From: Companilactobacillus sp.
Lineage (GTDB): Bacteria > Bacillota > Bacilli > Lactobacillales > Lactobacillaceae
NCBI RefSeq assembly: GCF_022484265.1
Contig: NZ_JAKVLR010000001.1
Location: 2,108,001-2,172,000 of the forward strand
Reading direction: 5' to 3'
DNA length: 64,000 bases
Under the pieces are notes generated by a model. That model saw only the letters and a program-made list of their open reading frames with translations. It searched no databases and had not been told where the DNA came from. Shown one piece after another: positions 49,817 through 58,037 of the stretch (within the stretch, counting starts at the first letter, position 1; each line of letters opens with the position of its first letter). A program made the translations under genes and the position numbers.

Positions 49817-49873
49817 AAAAAAACATCCCATTATTACTGAAATGAATCAGTCAATGATGGGATGTTTTTTTGT
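49817..49873 (+). terminator. Intrinsic terminator of yefM-yoeB
   Basis: AAAAAACATCCCAT-ATTACTGA and its complement around 49850-49873 form a long stem; A- and T-runs lie on both sides. Confidence 0.87.
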
Positions 49874-49937
49874 GAAATGATAATCATTTTATCTGATAAT
49901 GAAATTTTGAACAATCTAAATGAGGGCACAAAAAAAG

Positions 49938-49964
49938 AGTAGAGACCTACCACAAATCTCTACT
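49938..49964. ncRNA. Stem-loop 1 with shared loop CTACCAC
   Basis: AGTAGAGA / TCTCTACT stem with loop CCTACCACAAA. It is one of four hairpins in this region that share the loop but not the stem. The strand and transcript are unclear for this copy. Confidence 0.5.
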
Positions 49965-49982
49965 CCTCGGGATATGTAAGTT

Positions 49983-50002
49983 GAGGGACTACCACGAACC
50001 TC
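49983..50002. ncRNA. Stem-loop 2 with shared loop CTACCAC
   Basis: GAGG / CCTC stem with loop GACTACCACGAA, followed by TATTACAAAAGTTGAGAA. The same 3' flank follows stem-loop 4. Confidence 0.45.
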
Positions 50003-50262
50003 TATTACAAAAGTTGAGAAGGAATACTTCTGAAAATTATGAATTGAAAGGTGTACATTGAGGATGTACTTTCTAACTTCATAAGACATAACGACTAAGT
50101 CATTATATTCATCAGGATCACTCCTAATGAACAATTCATATTATATAGAGTCCGTTTAAAAAATACTAGTAAAAAGGTGCATATTTGACTATTTTAACAT
50201 AACTGTAACATAATGATAAGCATTATTATTAACTAATATCAATGATGGTAAATACCAATTAT

Positions 50263-50276
50263 TGAAAACGATAACA
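50263..50276 (+). promoter_or_regulatory. Consensus catabolite-responsive element (cre)
   Basis: TGAAAACGATAACA fits the CcpA consensus TGWNANCGNTNWCA at every fixed position. It lies about 125 bp upstream of the promoter at 50388 and suggests carbon-source control of a nearby transcript. Confidence 0.6.
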
Positions 50277-50387
50277 CCGGAATATCATGATATACATAGT
50301 CAAAAGTTAGTGAAATGATTATTTTGCACAATTGAAATATTTTCGATTTTTAAAATATATTTTTTTATCAGTTGATACATTATTTTG

Positions 50388-50416
50388 TTGATTTTATGAA
50401 ATGAAGGTTATATAAT
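50388..50416 (+). promoter_or_regulatory. Promoter of a candidate non-coding RNA
   Basis: TTGATT (50388-50393), 17 bases, TATAAT (50411-50416): a near-consensus sigma-A promoter with no coding frame directly downstream. Confidence 0.7.
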
Positions 50417-50422
50417 CTTTTT

Positions 50423-50706
50423 GTTGTCAGTTTACTAAGTCTTTTTGAGAAACACCTACCACAATAGTTTCTCGAAAAGATTTATCGGTCAGCTCGTTCA
50501 TATCCCTGGATTTTACCCAATTTTCAGATCGAGCCGCCGATAAGCTGGTTAATTCCTTTTGATGACAGATAAACTAATATATTACAGTTTTTAACCTTTC
50601 ATTTTTTTGAAGGACTACCACAAACCTTTATTACAAGAGTTGAGAATTAAAAACTGTCGAGAGCAGCTGCGAGGATACTGAGTATCTTCAAGGCTGCTTT
50701 TTTGAT
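50423..50706 (+). ncRNA. Candidate structured non-coding RNA of about 285 nt
   Basis: It lies between the promoter at 50388-50416 and the terminator at 50661-50706. It contains stem-loop 3 (CTTTTTGAGAAAC / GTTTCTCGAAAAG, 50441-50479, loop ACCTACCACAATA) and stem-loop 4 (AAGG / CCTT, 50610-50628, loop ACTACCACAAA). Between them TTATCGG with GCTCG can pair with CGAGC and CCGATAA. No open frame with a ribosome binding site was found. It was not matched to a known RNA by eye; the shared loops could support loop-loop contacts or target pairing. Confidence 0.6.
50661..50706 (+). terminator. Intrinsic terminator of the candidate RNA
   Basis: AGCAGC-N2-CGAGGATACT pairs with AGTATCTTC-N3-GCTGCT with few mismatches, followed by TTTTTT. 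Confidence 0.75.
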
Positions 50707-50835
50707 AGAAAAATTTAGTTTTTATAAAAAATCATTTATTGAAAAAAATAATTTCGTTTTTAGAATACTAAACACCTCCATTTGGGTAGATTATTAAAGC
50801 GTCAATAATAATTGACCTTGTTTGGAGGACTTCTA

Positions 50836-53235
50836 ATGAAAATGAAAAAAAGTTTAATGGGCGTATTTACCTTTTCTGCCGTAATTCTCGGAGCAATTAC
50901 TACGAGTCAAACAGTCAAGGCAGATGCAGTCACAGATCAACAACAGCCAAGTGTTGAAGAAAGTCAGACCACTACTCAACCAACTTCGGCAACAGCTACA
51001 ATTGGCACAGTTGATCCTGCATCATCAGTAAATACAGCCAAGACAACACCTACCGCGACAGTTTATGATCCAGCAAGTACTGATACGGCAAGTGTAAATA
51101 AAAATAATAATAGCAATACAACACAAACAACTATCGGAACAAGTTCTATTACACCAACTACTATCTATAATGGTTTTGATAATACTCAATCAACAAGTAC
51201 TAGCGATAATTCGAACTATACAACAACTAATACTGTGAACGAAACAACTAATGATTATCAAACCACAACAGTCGCACAACCTTCTCAAACTACTAATACA
51301 AATGGTGGCGACTGGAATGGCGATGTAACTTACGCAAGACCACAAGACAATTTTTACATGTCCGAAAATGGTGCTTGGGTAAATGAAACACAAGTTAATG
51401 ATGCCACACCTGAACAAGGTACCTTTAACGATGTGACAGCTAGTGTCGACCAACAAGTCGAAAATGACTTTATCAACTTATCAAACGGAATGGATTCAGC
51501 AGGTTACGCCATGGATTCAGCTACTTGGTTCTATCAATTGACTTCTGGCGATGACCTCAGCAACGTCGGCGTGATCACACCTGATATGAGTCTTGAAGTA
51601 GAGAATATCTTGAAGATGACCAATATCAACCAAGTAAACGGTGCGTTTACTAATATGATCGGTCGTGATCAACCAACGCCATTTTCAATTATCATCGGTC
51701 GTGACCAAAACGATCCTACCAAACAAGCTATCTACTTATTTGGTGCTCAACCTTTGATGTTGACAGACCAAGGTATAGGTTCAGATGAAGAAAATGCTGT
51801 CGTCGGCTTTTTACAAGCAGCAGGTTATTCTGACGATGTTATCCAAGATATCATCACCGGAACCGTCAACTATGACCAGTTGTTGATGAATACCGAAACA
51901 GCTCAAGATTTGAGTGCAGAGCCAGAAATTACTTCTAATTACGCACAAGTTGGTTTCCAAGACTTAGCTGATACTTCTCAATACATCAACTTCAATGCTA
52001 TTTTCCAAACGTTGATGGGAGAAACGCCAGACTACGTCTACGAAATGACTCCTTCATATTTCAATAACTTATCTAAGTTAGTCAATCCAGATACGTTTAA
52101 CGATTTGAAGGGTTGGTTGATTTCTGATTTGATCCTATATCGTGCCAGTGAATTGCAAAATATCACTGATGGATTCGAAGATTATTTGCAGACTAACTAC
52201 CCAGAACTTAGTCAAGAATACCTCGAAGATCCAGACGATCTTTCACCACAATTGCAACAAGAATTTGCATATTATCTAACTTCAACAGCATTTACCGATG
52301 CATTTAGTCAGTATTACGGCCCACAGATCATGTCTCAACAAGAAAAAGATGCCGTAACTACGATGACTAAAAAAATTATCTACACTTATTCAACGCAGAT
52401 CATCAACGCTAATTGGTTAGACAACCAGACTAAATTGAATGCCTTGGGCAAACTTAGTCGACTACAAATTAAAATTGGTTATCCAACTAGCAAAGATTTT
52501 GATTATCTGAATAAAGTAGATATCGAAGGTAATAACTCAGCATATATCAACTACCGTAACTTAGTCGGAACACAAGCTCTGCAAGCATTTGCTGACTTTA
52601 AAGATCCAGTTAACCGTAGTGCTTGGGACGAAGGCGACTCTGCCTTAACACCAGATGCATCATACGATGTCTTGACCAACTCGATCACCATCAATGCCGG
52701 TATCGTCCAAAGTCCATTCTTCAGTACCGATAATACTGATTCGCAAAACTTAGGTGGACTAGGCGTTATCATCGGACATGAGTTGACTCACGCCTTTGAT
52801 GCTAATGGTTCCTTATACGACGGAAATGGCGAGTACAACGATTGGTGGTCTAGTGACGATAGAGCTAGATTTAATCAATTAGTTGACGACATGGCTGCCG
52901 AATATAACGGAATCCCTTATGGTGGCGGCTACGTCAACGGTGTTCAAACTGAAAATGAGAACATTGCCGATAACGGTGGTTTAAACGTTGCCTTAGCAAC
53001 TCTAGAAAATGAATCAAGTTACGATTTGAATCAATTTTTTGAAAACTATGCTTTAGGTTGGAGATCTAAGTACAACACCGAACTCCAAGCAGCACAGCTC
53101 GAAGATGTCCATACACCAGACAGCATCCGTGTTAACACATCATTACAAAATATTGGTGCATTCTACGACACGTACGATGTTCAACCTGGCGATGGAATGT
53201 ACTTAGCTCCAGATCAACGTGTTAATATTTGGTAA
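50836..53235 (+). CDS. Exported M13 family endopeptidase (PepO paralogue)
   Basis: A 799-residue secreted zinc metallopeptidase. A Sec signal peptide (MKMKKSLMGVFTFSAVILG, cleavage near VKADA at about residue 33) is followed by about 125 residues rich in Thr, Ser, Asn and Gln, then an M13 domain with HELTHAFDANG (about 648) and ENIADNGG (about 710), ending in VNIW. PepO of lactic acid bacteria is normally cytosolic, so this is an exported version; no LPxTG or other anchor is seen. TTTGGAGGAC selects ATG 50836. A terminator at 53367 follows. Confidence 0.92.
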   Translation: MKMKKSLMGVFTFSAVILGAITTSQTVKADAVTDQQQPSVEESQTTTQPTSATATIGTVDPASSVNTAKTTPTATVYDPASTDTASVNKNNNSNTTQTTIGTSSITPTTIYNGFDNTQSTSTSDNSNYTTTNTVNETTNDYQTTTVAQPSQTTNTNGGDWNGDVTYARPQDNFYMSENGAWVNETQVNDATPEQGTFNDVTASVDQQVENDFINLSNGMDSAGYAMDSATWFYQLTSGDDLSNVGVITPDMSLEVENILKMTNINQVNGAFTNMIGRDQPTPFSIIIGRDQNDPTKQAIYLFGAQPLMLTDQGIGSDEENAVVGFLQAAGYSDDVIQDIITGTVNYDQLLMNTETAQDLSAEPEITSNYAQVGFQDLADTSQYINFNAIFQTLMGETPDYVYEMTPSYFNNLSKLVNPDTFNDLKGWLISDLILYRASELQNITDGFEDYLQTNYPELSQEYLEDPDDLSPQLQQEFAYYLTSTAFTDAFSQYYGPQIMSQQEKDAVTTMTKKIIYTYSTQIINANWLDNQTKLNALGKLSRLQIKIGYPTSKDFDYLNKVDIEGNNSAYINYRNLVGTQALQAFADFKDPVNRSAWDEGDSALTPDASYDVLTNSITINAGIVQSPFFSTDNTDSQNLGGLGVIIGHELTHAFDANGSLYDGNGEYNDWWSSDDRARFNQLVDDMAAEYNGIPYGGGYVNGVQTENENIADNGGLNVALATLENESSYDLNQFFENYALGWRSKYNTELQAAQLEDVHTPDSIRVNTSLQNIGAFYDTYDVQPGDGMYLAPDQRVNIW

Positions 53236-53366
53236 ATTACCAATTCAAAGGAAGTGGTAAACGGACTTTGAATGAACCATTGTAAAAATTAGATTGTGAT
53301 TATTATTATTCCTCCTCAGAATAGCCAATCAATTAATCTGATTGATACAGACATGAAGATCACAGG

Positions 53367-53398
53367 GAAGCTCAGGATTATGTCCTGGGCTTTTTTTG
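53367..53398 (+). terminator. Intrinsic terminator after the exported PepO gene
   Basis: AGCTCAGGA / TCCTGGGCT stem and a seven-T run. Confidence 0.82.
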
Positions 53399-53420
53399 TT
53401 TGCTAGGCGGTATGCGGGCT

Positions 53421-53590
53421 GACTCCGGACGGAAATCGATTGCCTTTCGTCTGGAACGTAGGGGAGACACTTTGAGCTATTTTCACAAACCGAAAACATC
53501 TCAAAGCTGCCTCTTATTGTAAGCCGGCGTCGTCGCCGACCAACAATAACTTCCCTACTGAGCCGGGCATCGATTTCCGTCCTCCGTCTA
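53421..53590. repeat. Long-hairpin repeat family 2, copy b
   Basis: GACTCCGGACGGAAATCGAT pairs with ATCGATTTCCGTCCTCCGTC, TTTGAG with CTCAAAG, and CGGCGTCGTCGCCG forms an inner hairpin. Its right flank CCGTCTAAATAGAGTCAA (53584-53601) is perfectly repeated in inverse at 53747-53764, the left edge of copy c. Confidence 0.8.
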
Positions 53591-53959
53591 AATAGAGTCA
53601 ATTCAAGCACTCTAAATATATTTGAAATAAGGAATGCAACCTCTGTTTGCATAAGATTGAAGTTAGTCGATAAACTAAAGTGATCAGACAAGTTCAAAGT
53701 TGATGCGAACACTGCCGACATACCTTCTTTCAACAAGGAGAGAGATTTGACTCTATTTAGACGGAGGGGTGGCGGAGCGCTCGGCCTCAGTAGTGAAATT
53801 CTACTTGCAATGCGAAGCAGTGCTTAGTAGAAGGTGCAGCTTGGAGATTGCTGCGGACCTTGCAGTAAGCTTCAAGTGGGCCCACTACGTTCTGCGATAA
53901 TCCCTTTATGGTTGACATTTGAAATGGAATAATTTCATGCATAATCATGGAGGATTATT

Positions 53960-54637
53960 ATGGGCAGACAATATACTTACGAACAGAAGATTAATTTAAT
54001 TGAAGAGTTCAAACAATCTAATCTTCCAAAACAAACCTTTGCGAAATCGAAAAATATACCATGTACAACGTTTAGAGGATGGTATTGGGTTTATACGGAA
54101 TATGGAGCGGAAGGCTTGAAAAAGCAGAAAACCCCTAATCATTACAGTGCGGAAACTAAGATCAGTGCTGTAAAGGCATATAGAAATGGTGAAGGAACTT
54201 TACATGAAGTAACAAGTAAATATGGTATTAAGGACACAAAGCAGCTTAGATACTGGCTAATACAGTATAATGATGACAAGAAACTGACAGATTCACCTGT
54301 TGGAAGGAAGGTCATCCACGTGTCAAAGAAAACAACGTTAGAAGAAAGAATTCAAGTGGTTGAGTACGTTACCCTACAAGATCATTCTTACGCTGCAGCC
54401 TCAGAACATTTTCAAGTATCTTACCAACAAGTACGCATGTGGGTAATGAAAGCTGAACATATTGGATATTCTGCTTTGGCAGACGAACGCGGTCATAAGA
54501 AAACCAGAGATCACGTTGAATTGACAGAATTAGATAAATTAAAATTAGAGAATCGTCAACTCAAAGCTGAACTTGAAAAACATAAAGTAATTGAAGCCTT
54601 TGAAAAAAAATTCAACGAAATCCAGCGTGGGGAGTGA
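53960..54637 (+). CDS. IS3-family transposase OrfA
   Basis: A 225-residue protein with two helix-turn-helix repeats (YTYEQKINLIEEFKQ..TTFRGWYWVY and YSAETKISAVKAYRNG..QLRYWLIQYN, then a third TTLEERIQVVEYV..QVRMWVMKAE) and a C-terminal leucine-zipper-like helix (ELDKLKLENRQLKAELEKHKV). It binds the IS ends. An A8 run at 54603-54610 close to its end is a likely -1 frameshift site; the orfB frame is open back to that point, so an OrfAB fusion transposase could be made. Confidence 0.92.
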   Translation: MGRQYTYEQKINLIEEFKQSNLPKQTFAKSKNIPCTTFRGWYWVYTEYGAEGLKKQKTPNHYSAETKISAVKAYRNGEGTLHEVTSKYGIKDTKQLRYWLIQYNDDKKLTDSPVGRKVIHVSKKTTLEERIQVVEYVTLQDHSYAAASEHFQVSYQQVRMWVMKAEHIGYSALADERGHKKTRDHVELTELDKLKLENRQLKAELEKHKVIEAFEKKFNEIQRGE

Positions 54638-55539
54638 ACAAACAAAACAGACAAGCTTATCAGGCAATAATTGAGGTTTGTCAAAATCATCATGGATGGA
54701 AGTCCATTTTATTAGAGTATATGGGCGTAAGCAGACAGGCCTTTAATAAATTTGTTAAACGTAAAGAAAGTCCATGGGAAAAAAGAAATGAATTACTAAA
54801 GAAAAAAGTCCTTGAGATTTACAACTTTCATACCCAAACAATTGGTGCAGGTAAAATCCTTCTCAATCTTAGAATGGAAGGATCATTGGAGTTTGGTGTT
54901 ACGCTCAAACAAATCAAGCGAGTTATGAGAGAACTAAATATTCGCTGTAAATCATGTACAAAGAAAAAGGATCGTCAAGACGATGAAGATAGATACATTA
55001 AAGATAATGTGCTAAATCAAAATTTTGATGCCAAAGCTCCAAATGAAATTTGGTTATCTGATTCAACTCAATTAGAATTCGGAATCGAACAGAGACAAAA
55101 GATACAGCTAAGTGGTGTATTGGATCTTTATGGTAGACATTTGATTGGATTCAATTTAACCCCATCTGAGACCGCAGAAGCTGAAACAGAAATGTTTGAA
55201 AATGTGTTCGACAAAATGGGTGATGTACATCCTCTTGTTCATACTGATCGGGGATCAGCCTATGTCTCAAATAAGTTCAATAAGCTTTTATCGCAACATC
55301 AAGTTACTAGAAGTATGTCCAGACCAGGAACACCTTTTGACAACGCTCCAATGGAACACTGGTGGAGAGAATTTAAAAATCGATGGATGGACCGTTTTCC
55401 AACTCCTACAACTTTTGAAGAATTGAAAAGATTGGTAGAAGCAGGAATAAATTATTTTAATAATAATGATCGATCAGAAACAAGAAATGGCCTTACTCCA
55501 GCAGAATACTGGAATAAAGCCATTAGTTTGAGTTTATAA
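54634..55539 (+). CDS. IS3-family transposase OrfB (DDE integrase)
   Basis: A 301-residue rve-type integrase with an N-terminal HTH_21 region and the catalytic triad DDE: Asp in IWLSDSTQLEF (about residue 142), Asp in HTDRGSAYVS (about 204) and Glu in MEHWWREFK (about 240). It starts GTG within the end of orfA, or as part of a frameshifted OrfAB. Complete, no stop or frameshift. Confidence 0.95.
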   Translation: MNKQNRQAYQAIIEVCQNHHGWKSILLEYMGVSRQAFNKFVKRKESPWEKRNELLKKKVLEIYNFHTQTIGAGKILLNLRMEGSLEFGVTLKQIKRVMRELNIRCKSCTKKKDRQDDEDRYIKDNVLNQNFDAKAPNEIWLSDSTQLEFGIEQRQKIQLSGVLDLYGRHLIGFNLTPSETAEAETEMFENVFDKMGDVHPLVHTDRGSAYVSNKFNKLLSQHQVTRSMSRPGTPFDNAPMEHWWREFKNRWMDRFPTPTTFEELKRLVEAGINYFNNNDRSETRNGLTPAEYWNKAISLSL

Positions 55540-55620
55540 TTTTATAAAAATCAAATGTCAACTTGACAGGTACCAATACATTCCAGAGCCGAAAGAGCGG
55601 AACCAACCCGGAGTCGGGAC

Positions 55621-55889
55621 CCATACGTACAACTAAATATACTTAGACTACAAAATAGTGTTTAGACCATTTAATTAAAAATAAAACCAAATATTTTGAA
55701 TAAAACGAACATATCTATTTAATAATAGAAATTATTTATAGAAATAAATCAATTTTGAATATATTTACTATATTAATCTGGCTATTTTTTTGCTTATAAA
55801 TCATTCATAATTACATTCAGGGAGAATTATCTCCCTGGTAGTTGCAAAAAGAATTACGTGAAACATAGAACGGGAGTGGAGCGAGTACT
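55621..55889. other. AT-rich gap after the IS-interrupted repeat, with one hairpin
   Basis: A perfect hairpin CAGGGAGA-ATTA-TCTCCCTG lies at 55818-55837 without a T-run, 50 bp before the next gene; it could be an operator or mRNA element. Nothing else was recognised. Confidence 0.45.
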
Positions 55890-56174
55890 ATGGACATACA
55901 ATTCATGGATGATCAAACAATGATCACGTCCTTGGGTGAATCCGTAGCTCAATTCAATCTTATTTCCGAGAGAAAACTGATTGATATTGCTATGGAATTC
56001 ATCAATCGAATGGAAACTGAGGAGACGGGTCCGACGTTACTTCGATTTCGCATGTACCTGCGCATCTACGACAAAAAGACCAAACATGCTCATCAACAAA
56101 ATGTTGATGAACTGATCTTTAAGATAGATCAATACTTTGAATGCGCAAATGCACATGCGAGCCAATACGCTTAG
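55890..56174 (+). CDS. Hypothetical protein, 94 residues
   Basis: A small soluble, mainly helical protein beginning MDIQFMDDQTMITSLGES, with an acidic first half and a His-rich end (KKTKHAHQQN, NAHASQYA). No known motif was recognised. GGGAGTGGAGCG lies upstream and its stop is inside the terminator stem that follows. Function unknown. Confidence 0.65.
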   Translation: MDIQFMDDQTMITSLGESVAQFNLISERKLIDIAMEFINRMETEETGPTLLRFRMYLRIYDKKTKHAHQQNVDELIFKIDQYFECANAHASQYA

Positions 56175-56193
56175 AGATAGGCGTATTTTTTTT
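56164..56193 (+). terminator. Intrinsic terminator after the 94-residue protein
   Basis: AATACGC / GCGTATT with a ten-base loop and a T-run; the stop codon lies in the loop. Confidence 0.78.
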
Positions 56194-56242
56194 ATCATTA
56201 TTTCTATAAATGATATTATGTTGATAGAAATGAGGTGAGCTG

Positions 56243-56995
56243 ATGATAAAAATATATAAGCGGCTCTTGCAAGATGTTCCGATATTGGAAGTTGTTGAGG
56301 AAGAATATCGTTACAGCAAAACACCGATTGTTATTTTTTATCACGGTTGGAGATCTGATAAAGAATTGGTTTTGACGCAAGCTAGGAAGTTGGCCAGCAA
56401 AAATATCCGGGTGATCTTGCCTGATGCGATGAATCACGGCGAAAGGCTGCACGACGTGTCGTCGATTCCATCGTTTACTTTTTGGAATACCATTCAAGGA
56501 AACATTGCCGAGTTCTCGCTGATCAAGGGTTTTTATAAAAAAAGAGATTTGATCAATGATGGCAAAATTGGTGTTGGTGGCTATTCAATGGGCGGGATGA
56601 CGACGGGTGCGTTGTTGACTCAGCATCCGGAAATCACTGCAGCAGCGATCATTATGGGTAGTCCGAAATTGAACGACTACGCCAAGCTGGTCCGCGAGTC
56701 GGCTGATAAACATGATCTGTACATACCGGACGATATGAAAAAATTAACTAGTTGGATCGATGACTATGATCTCAGCAATTATCCAGAGACGATTGCTAAT
56801 CGGCCATTGCTGTTTTGGCATGGTACTGATGATGAGCGGATTCCTTATGAGGAACCGAAGTCGTTTTTTGATGAGATCCAAGGTCAGCCATATGCTGAAC
56901 AGGTGGCTTTCATTACTGGATATAAGGCTAAACACCTGGTTGAACCGCCTTTGATGGATAAAATTGCTAACTTTTTCGAATATTATTTGGAATAA
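56243..56995 (+). CDS. Alpha/beta hydrolase (serine esterase/peptidase type)
   Basis: A 250-residue alpha/beta-hydrolase. YHGWRSDKE (about residue 34) forms the oxyanion region, GGYSMGGMTTG (about 113-123) holds the nucleophile Ser, LFWHGTDDERIP (about 190) the Asp, and KHLVEPP (about 233) the His. It resembles YtaP-like prolyl-oligopeptidase-family hydrolases; substrate unknown, cytosolic. GAGGTGAG precedes the ATG. Confidence 0.88.
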   Translation: MIKIYKRLLQDVPILEVVEEEYRYSKTPIVIFYHGWRSDKELVLTQARKLASKNIRVILPDAMNHGERLHDVSSIPSFTFWNTIQGNIAEFSLIKGFYKKRDLINDGKIGVGGYSMGGMTTGALLTQHPEITAAAIIMGSPKLNDYAKLVRESADKHDLYIPDDMKKLTSWIDDYDLSNYPETIANRPLLFWHGTDDERIPYEEPKSFFDEIQGQPYAEQVAFITGYKAKHLVEPPLMDKIANFFEYYLE

Positions 56996-57306
56996 TTTTC
57001 ATGAAAACTTTGAAAATATGAGCAAAATTATAAATAAGATTGTGAAAAAATATTTTTAATATTGTGACTATCAATAATTGATAATATTTCTTTTGAAAAG
57101 GATAGATTAAAAAATTGTATCCGAGATTATAATTTGTTTGTACCAAATAATAAAAATAAGCGTGAGCATTCATCACTGATTTGATTTCTGTTACCCAGCG
57201 GGAATCGGATCAAACACGGAAAATTGGTACTATACCAAACATGAACATCCCCATCCATAATTGTTAAACGTTTGGTTTGGGACGAATTAAATGAAAGAAG
57301 TCCCAG

Positions 57307-57339
57307 CAGAAGCTACGGTACGTCGTGGCTTCTTTTTTT
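57307..57339 (+). terminator. Hairpin with T-run in the 57 kb gap
   Basis: AGAAGC-TACG / CGT-GGCTTCT stem and an eight-T run. No gene with a clear start lies just upstream; TTTGGGAC and GTCCCA segments (57270-57305) can pair, so it may end a short non-coding transcript. Confidence 0.5.
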
Positions 57340-57352
57340 TGAGGTATGGGAC

Positions 57353-57522
57353 CCGGCTCCGAGGGGGTGTCGCTTTGTTCGGCGCTGGAACGCTGTGGGT
57401 ACACTTGAAACTTATTGCAAAGACCGCAACAATTTCCAAGCTGCACCTTTGCCTAAGCACTGCTTCGCATTGCTAACGCAAATTTCACGGCTTAGGCCGA
57501 ACGCGACACCCCCTCGAAGCCT
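57353..57522. repeat. Long-hairpin repeat family 2, copy d
   Basis: Outer arms GAGGGGGTGTCGC and GCGACACCCCCTC are a perfect 13-bp match, and GGCTCCGAG pairs with CTCGAAGCC. The interior GGGTACACTTGAAAC, AAGCTGCACCTTTGCC and TAAGCACTGCTTCGCATTGC is the inverse of the interior of copy e. Confidence 0.82.
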
Positions 57523-57810
57523 AAATACGTTCAAACATAAAGGAACGAATTATCGTATCTTGCTAATGGCATTCTTGTCGGTTTACATCTCAAATCCAAT
57601 ATTTTTAAATCAGTGAATTTCGATTACTTTTTGGAAGTTACCAATGATCAGAAGTTTGATTTGATTTTGGATAACAAAAATCAAACGTTCTAGTTTTGAG
57701 ATCCTAAGGATTTGATTTTTTTTATGTTCGAATGGAGCGCAAAAGAAAACAGGTCTTTCCTTTCAATATCAACAAATAATGCATGTTGAATAACAAAGTT
57801 TACATCTATC

Positions 57811-57979
57811 CAGCCGGAAGGATGAGATTGCGTTTGGCCCAAGTAGTGAAATTTGCATTAGCAATGCGAAGCAGTGCTTAGGCAAAGGTGCAGCTTGGAG
57901 ATTGGCGCGGTCCTTGCGGTAAGCTTCAAGTGTGCCCACTACGTCACGGAGCCAAGAAAGCAATCTCATCCCGGAGGCG
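57811..57979. repeat. Long-hairpin repeat family 2, copy e
   Basis: Arms GGATGAGATTGC and GCAATCTCATCC are a perfect 12-bp match. The interior CAAGTAGTGAAATTTGC, AATGCGAAGCAGTGCTTAGG, AAGGTGCAGCTTGGAGATTG and CCCACTACGT matches copy c in the same orientation. The rest of the 57.0-58.0 kb gap holds no recognised gene. Confidence 0.84.
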
Positions 57980-58002
57980 ACATATATAGACTAGTCTAGA
58001 GT

Positions 58003-58033
58003 CAAAAAAAAGCCTCAGCTTTCGCCTCGGCTT
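58003..58033 (-). terminator. Intrinsic terminator of menB-menE
   Basis: Minus strand AAGCC-GAG-GC-GAAA-GC-TGA-GGCTT, a GNRA-loop hairpin with a tandem G-A mismatch, followed by eight T. Confidence 0.75.
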
Positions 58034-58037
58034 CTCT

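Larger units (their letters stand above)
53911..55562 (+). mobile_element. IS3-family insertion sequence (IS150-like group)
   Basis: Terminal inverted repeat GTTGACATTTGA at 53911-53922 and its complement TCAAATGTCAAC at 55551-55562; the exact outer ends and target duplication could not be fixed. It encodes orfA and orfB, overlapping by four bases, with orfB in the -1 frame. It is inserted into repeat copy c of family 2, and both orfs are intact, so it may still be mobile. Confidence 0.85.
53758..55620. repeat. Long-hairpin repeat family 2, copy c, split by an IS element
   Basis: The left part (53758-53905) contains AGTAGTGAAATTCTACTTGC, AATGCGAAGCAGTGCTTAG, GGTGCAGCTTGGAGATTG and CCCACTACGT, all closely matching the intact copy at 57811-57979. 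The right part (about 55567-55620) holds CCAGAGCCGAAAGAGCGG and CCCGGAGTC, the complement of the left arm. The transposase genes lie between. Confidence 0.75.

Noticed and set aside
53329..53736. Minus-strand open frame of 135 codons
   Set aside because: It lies inside family 2 repeat copy b and its flank; open frames here follow from the palindromic GC-rich repeat, with no ribosome binding site or homology.
57264..57616. Open frames on both strands near 57.3-57.6 kb
   Set aside because: They cover a terminator hairpin and family 2 copy d; composition and lack of start signals argue against coding.
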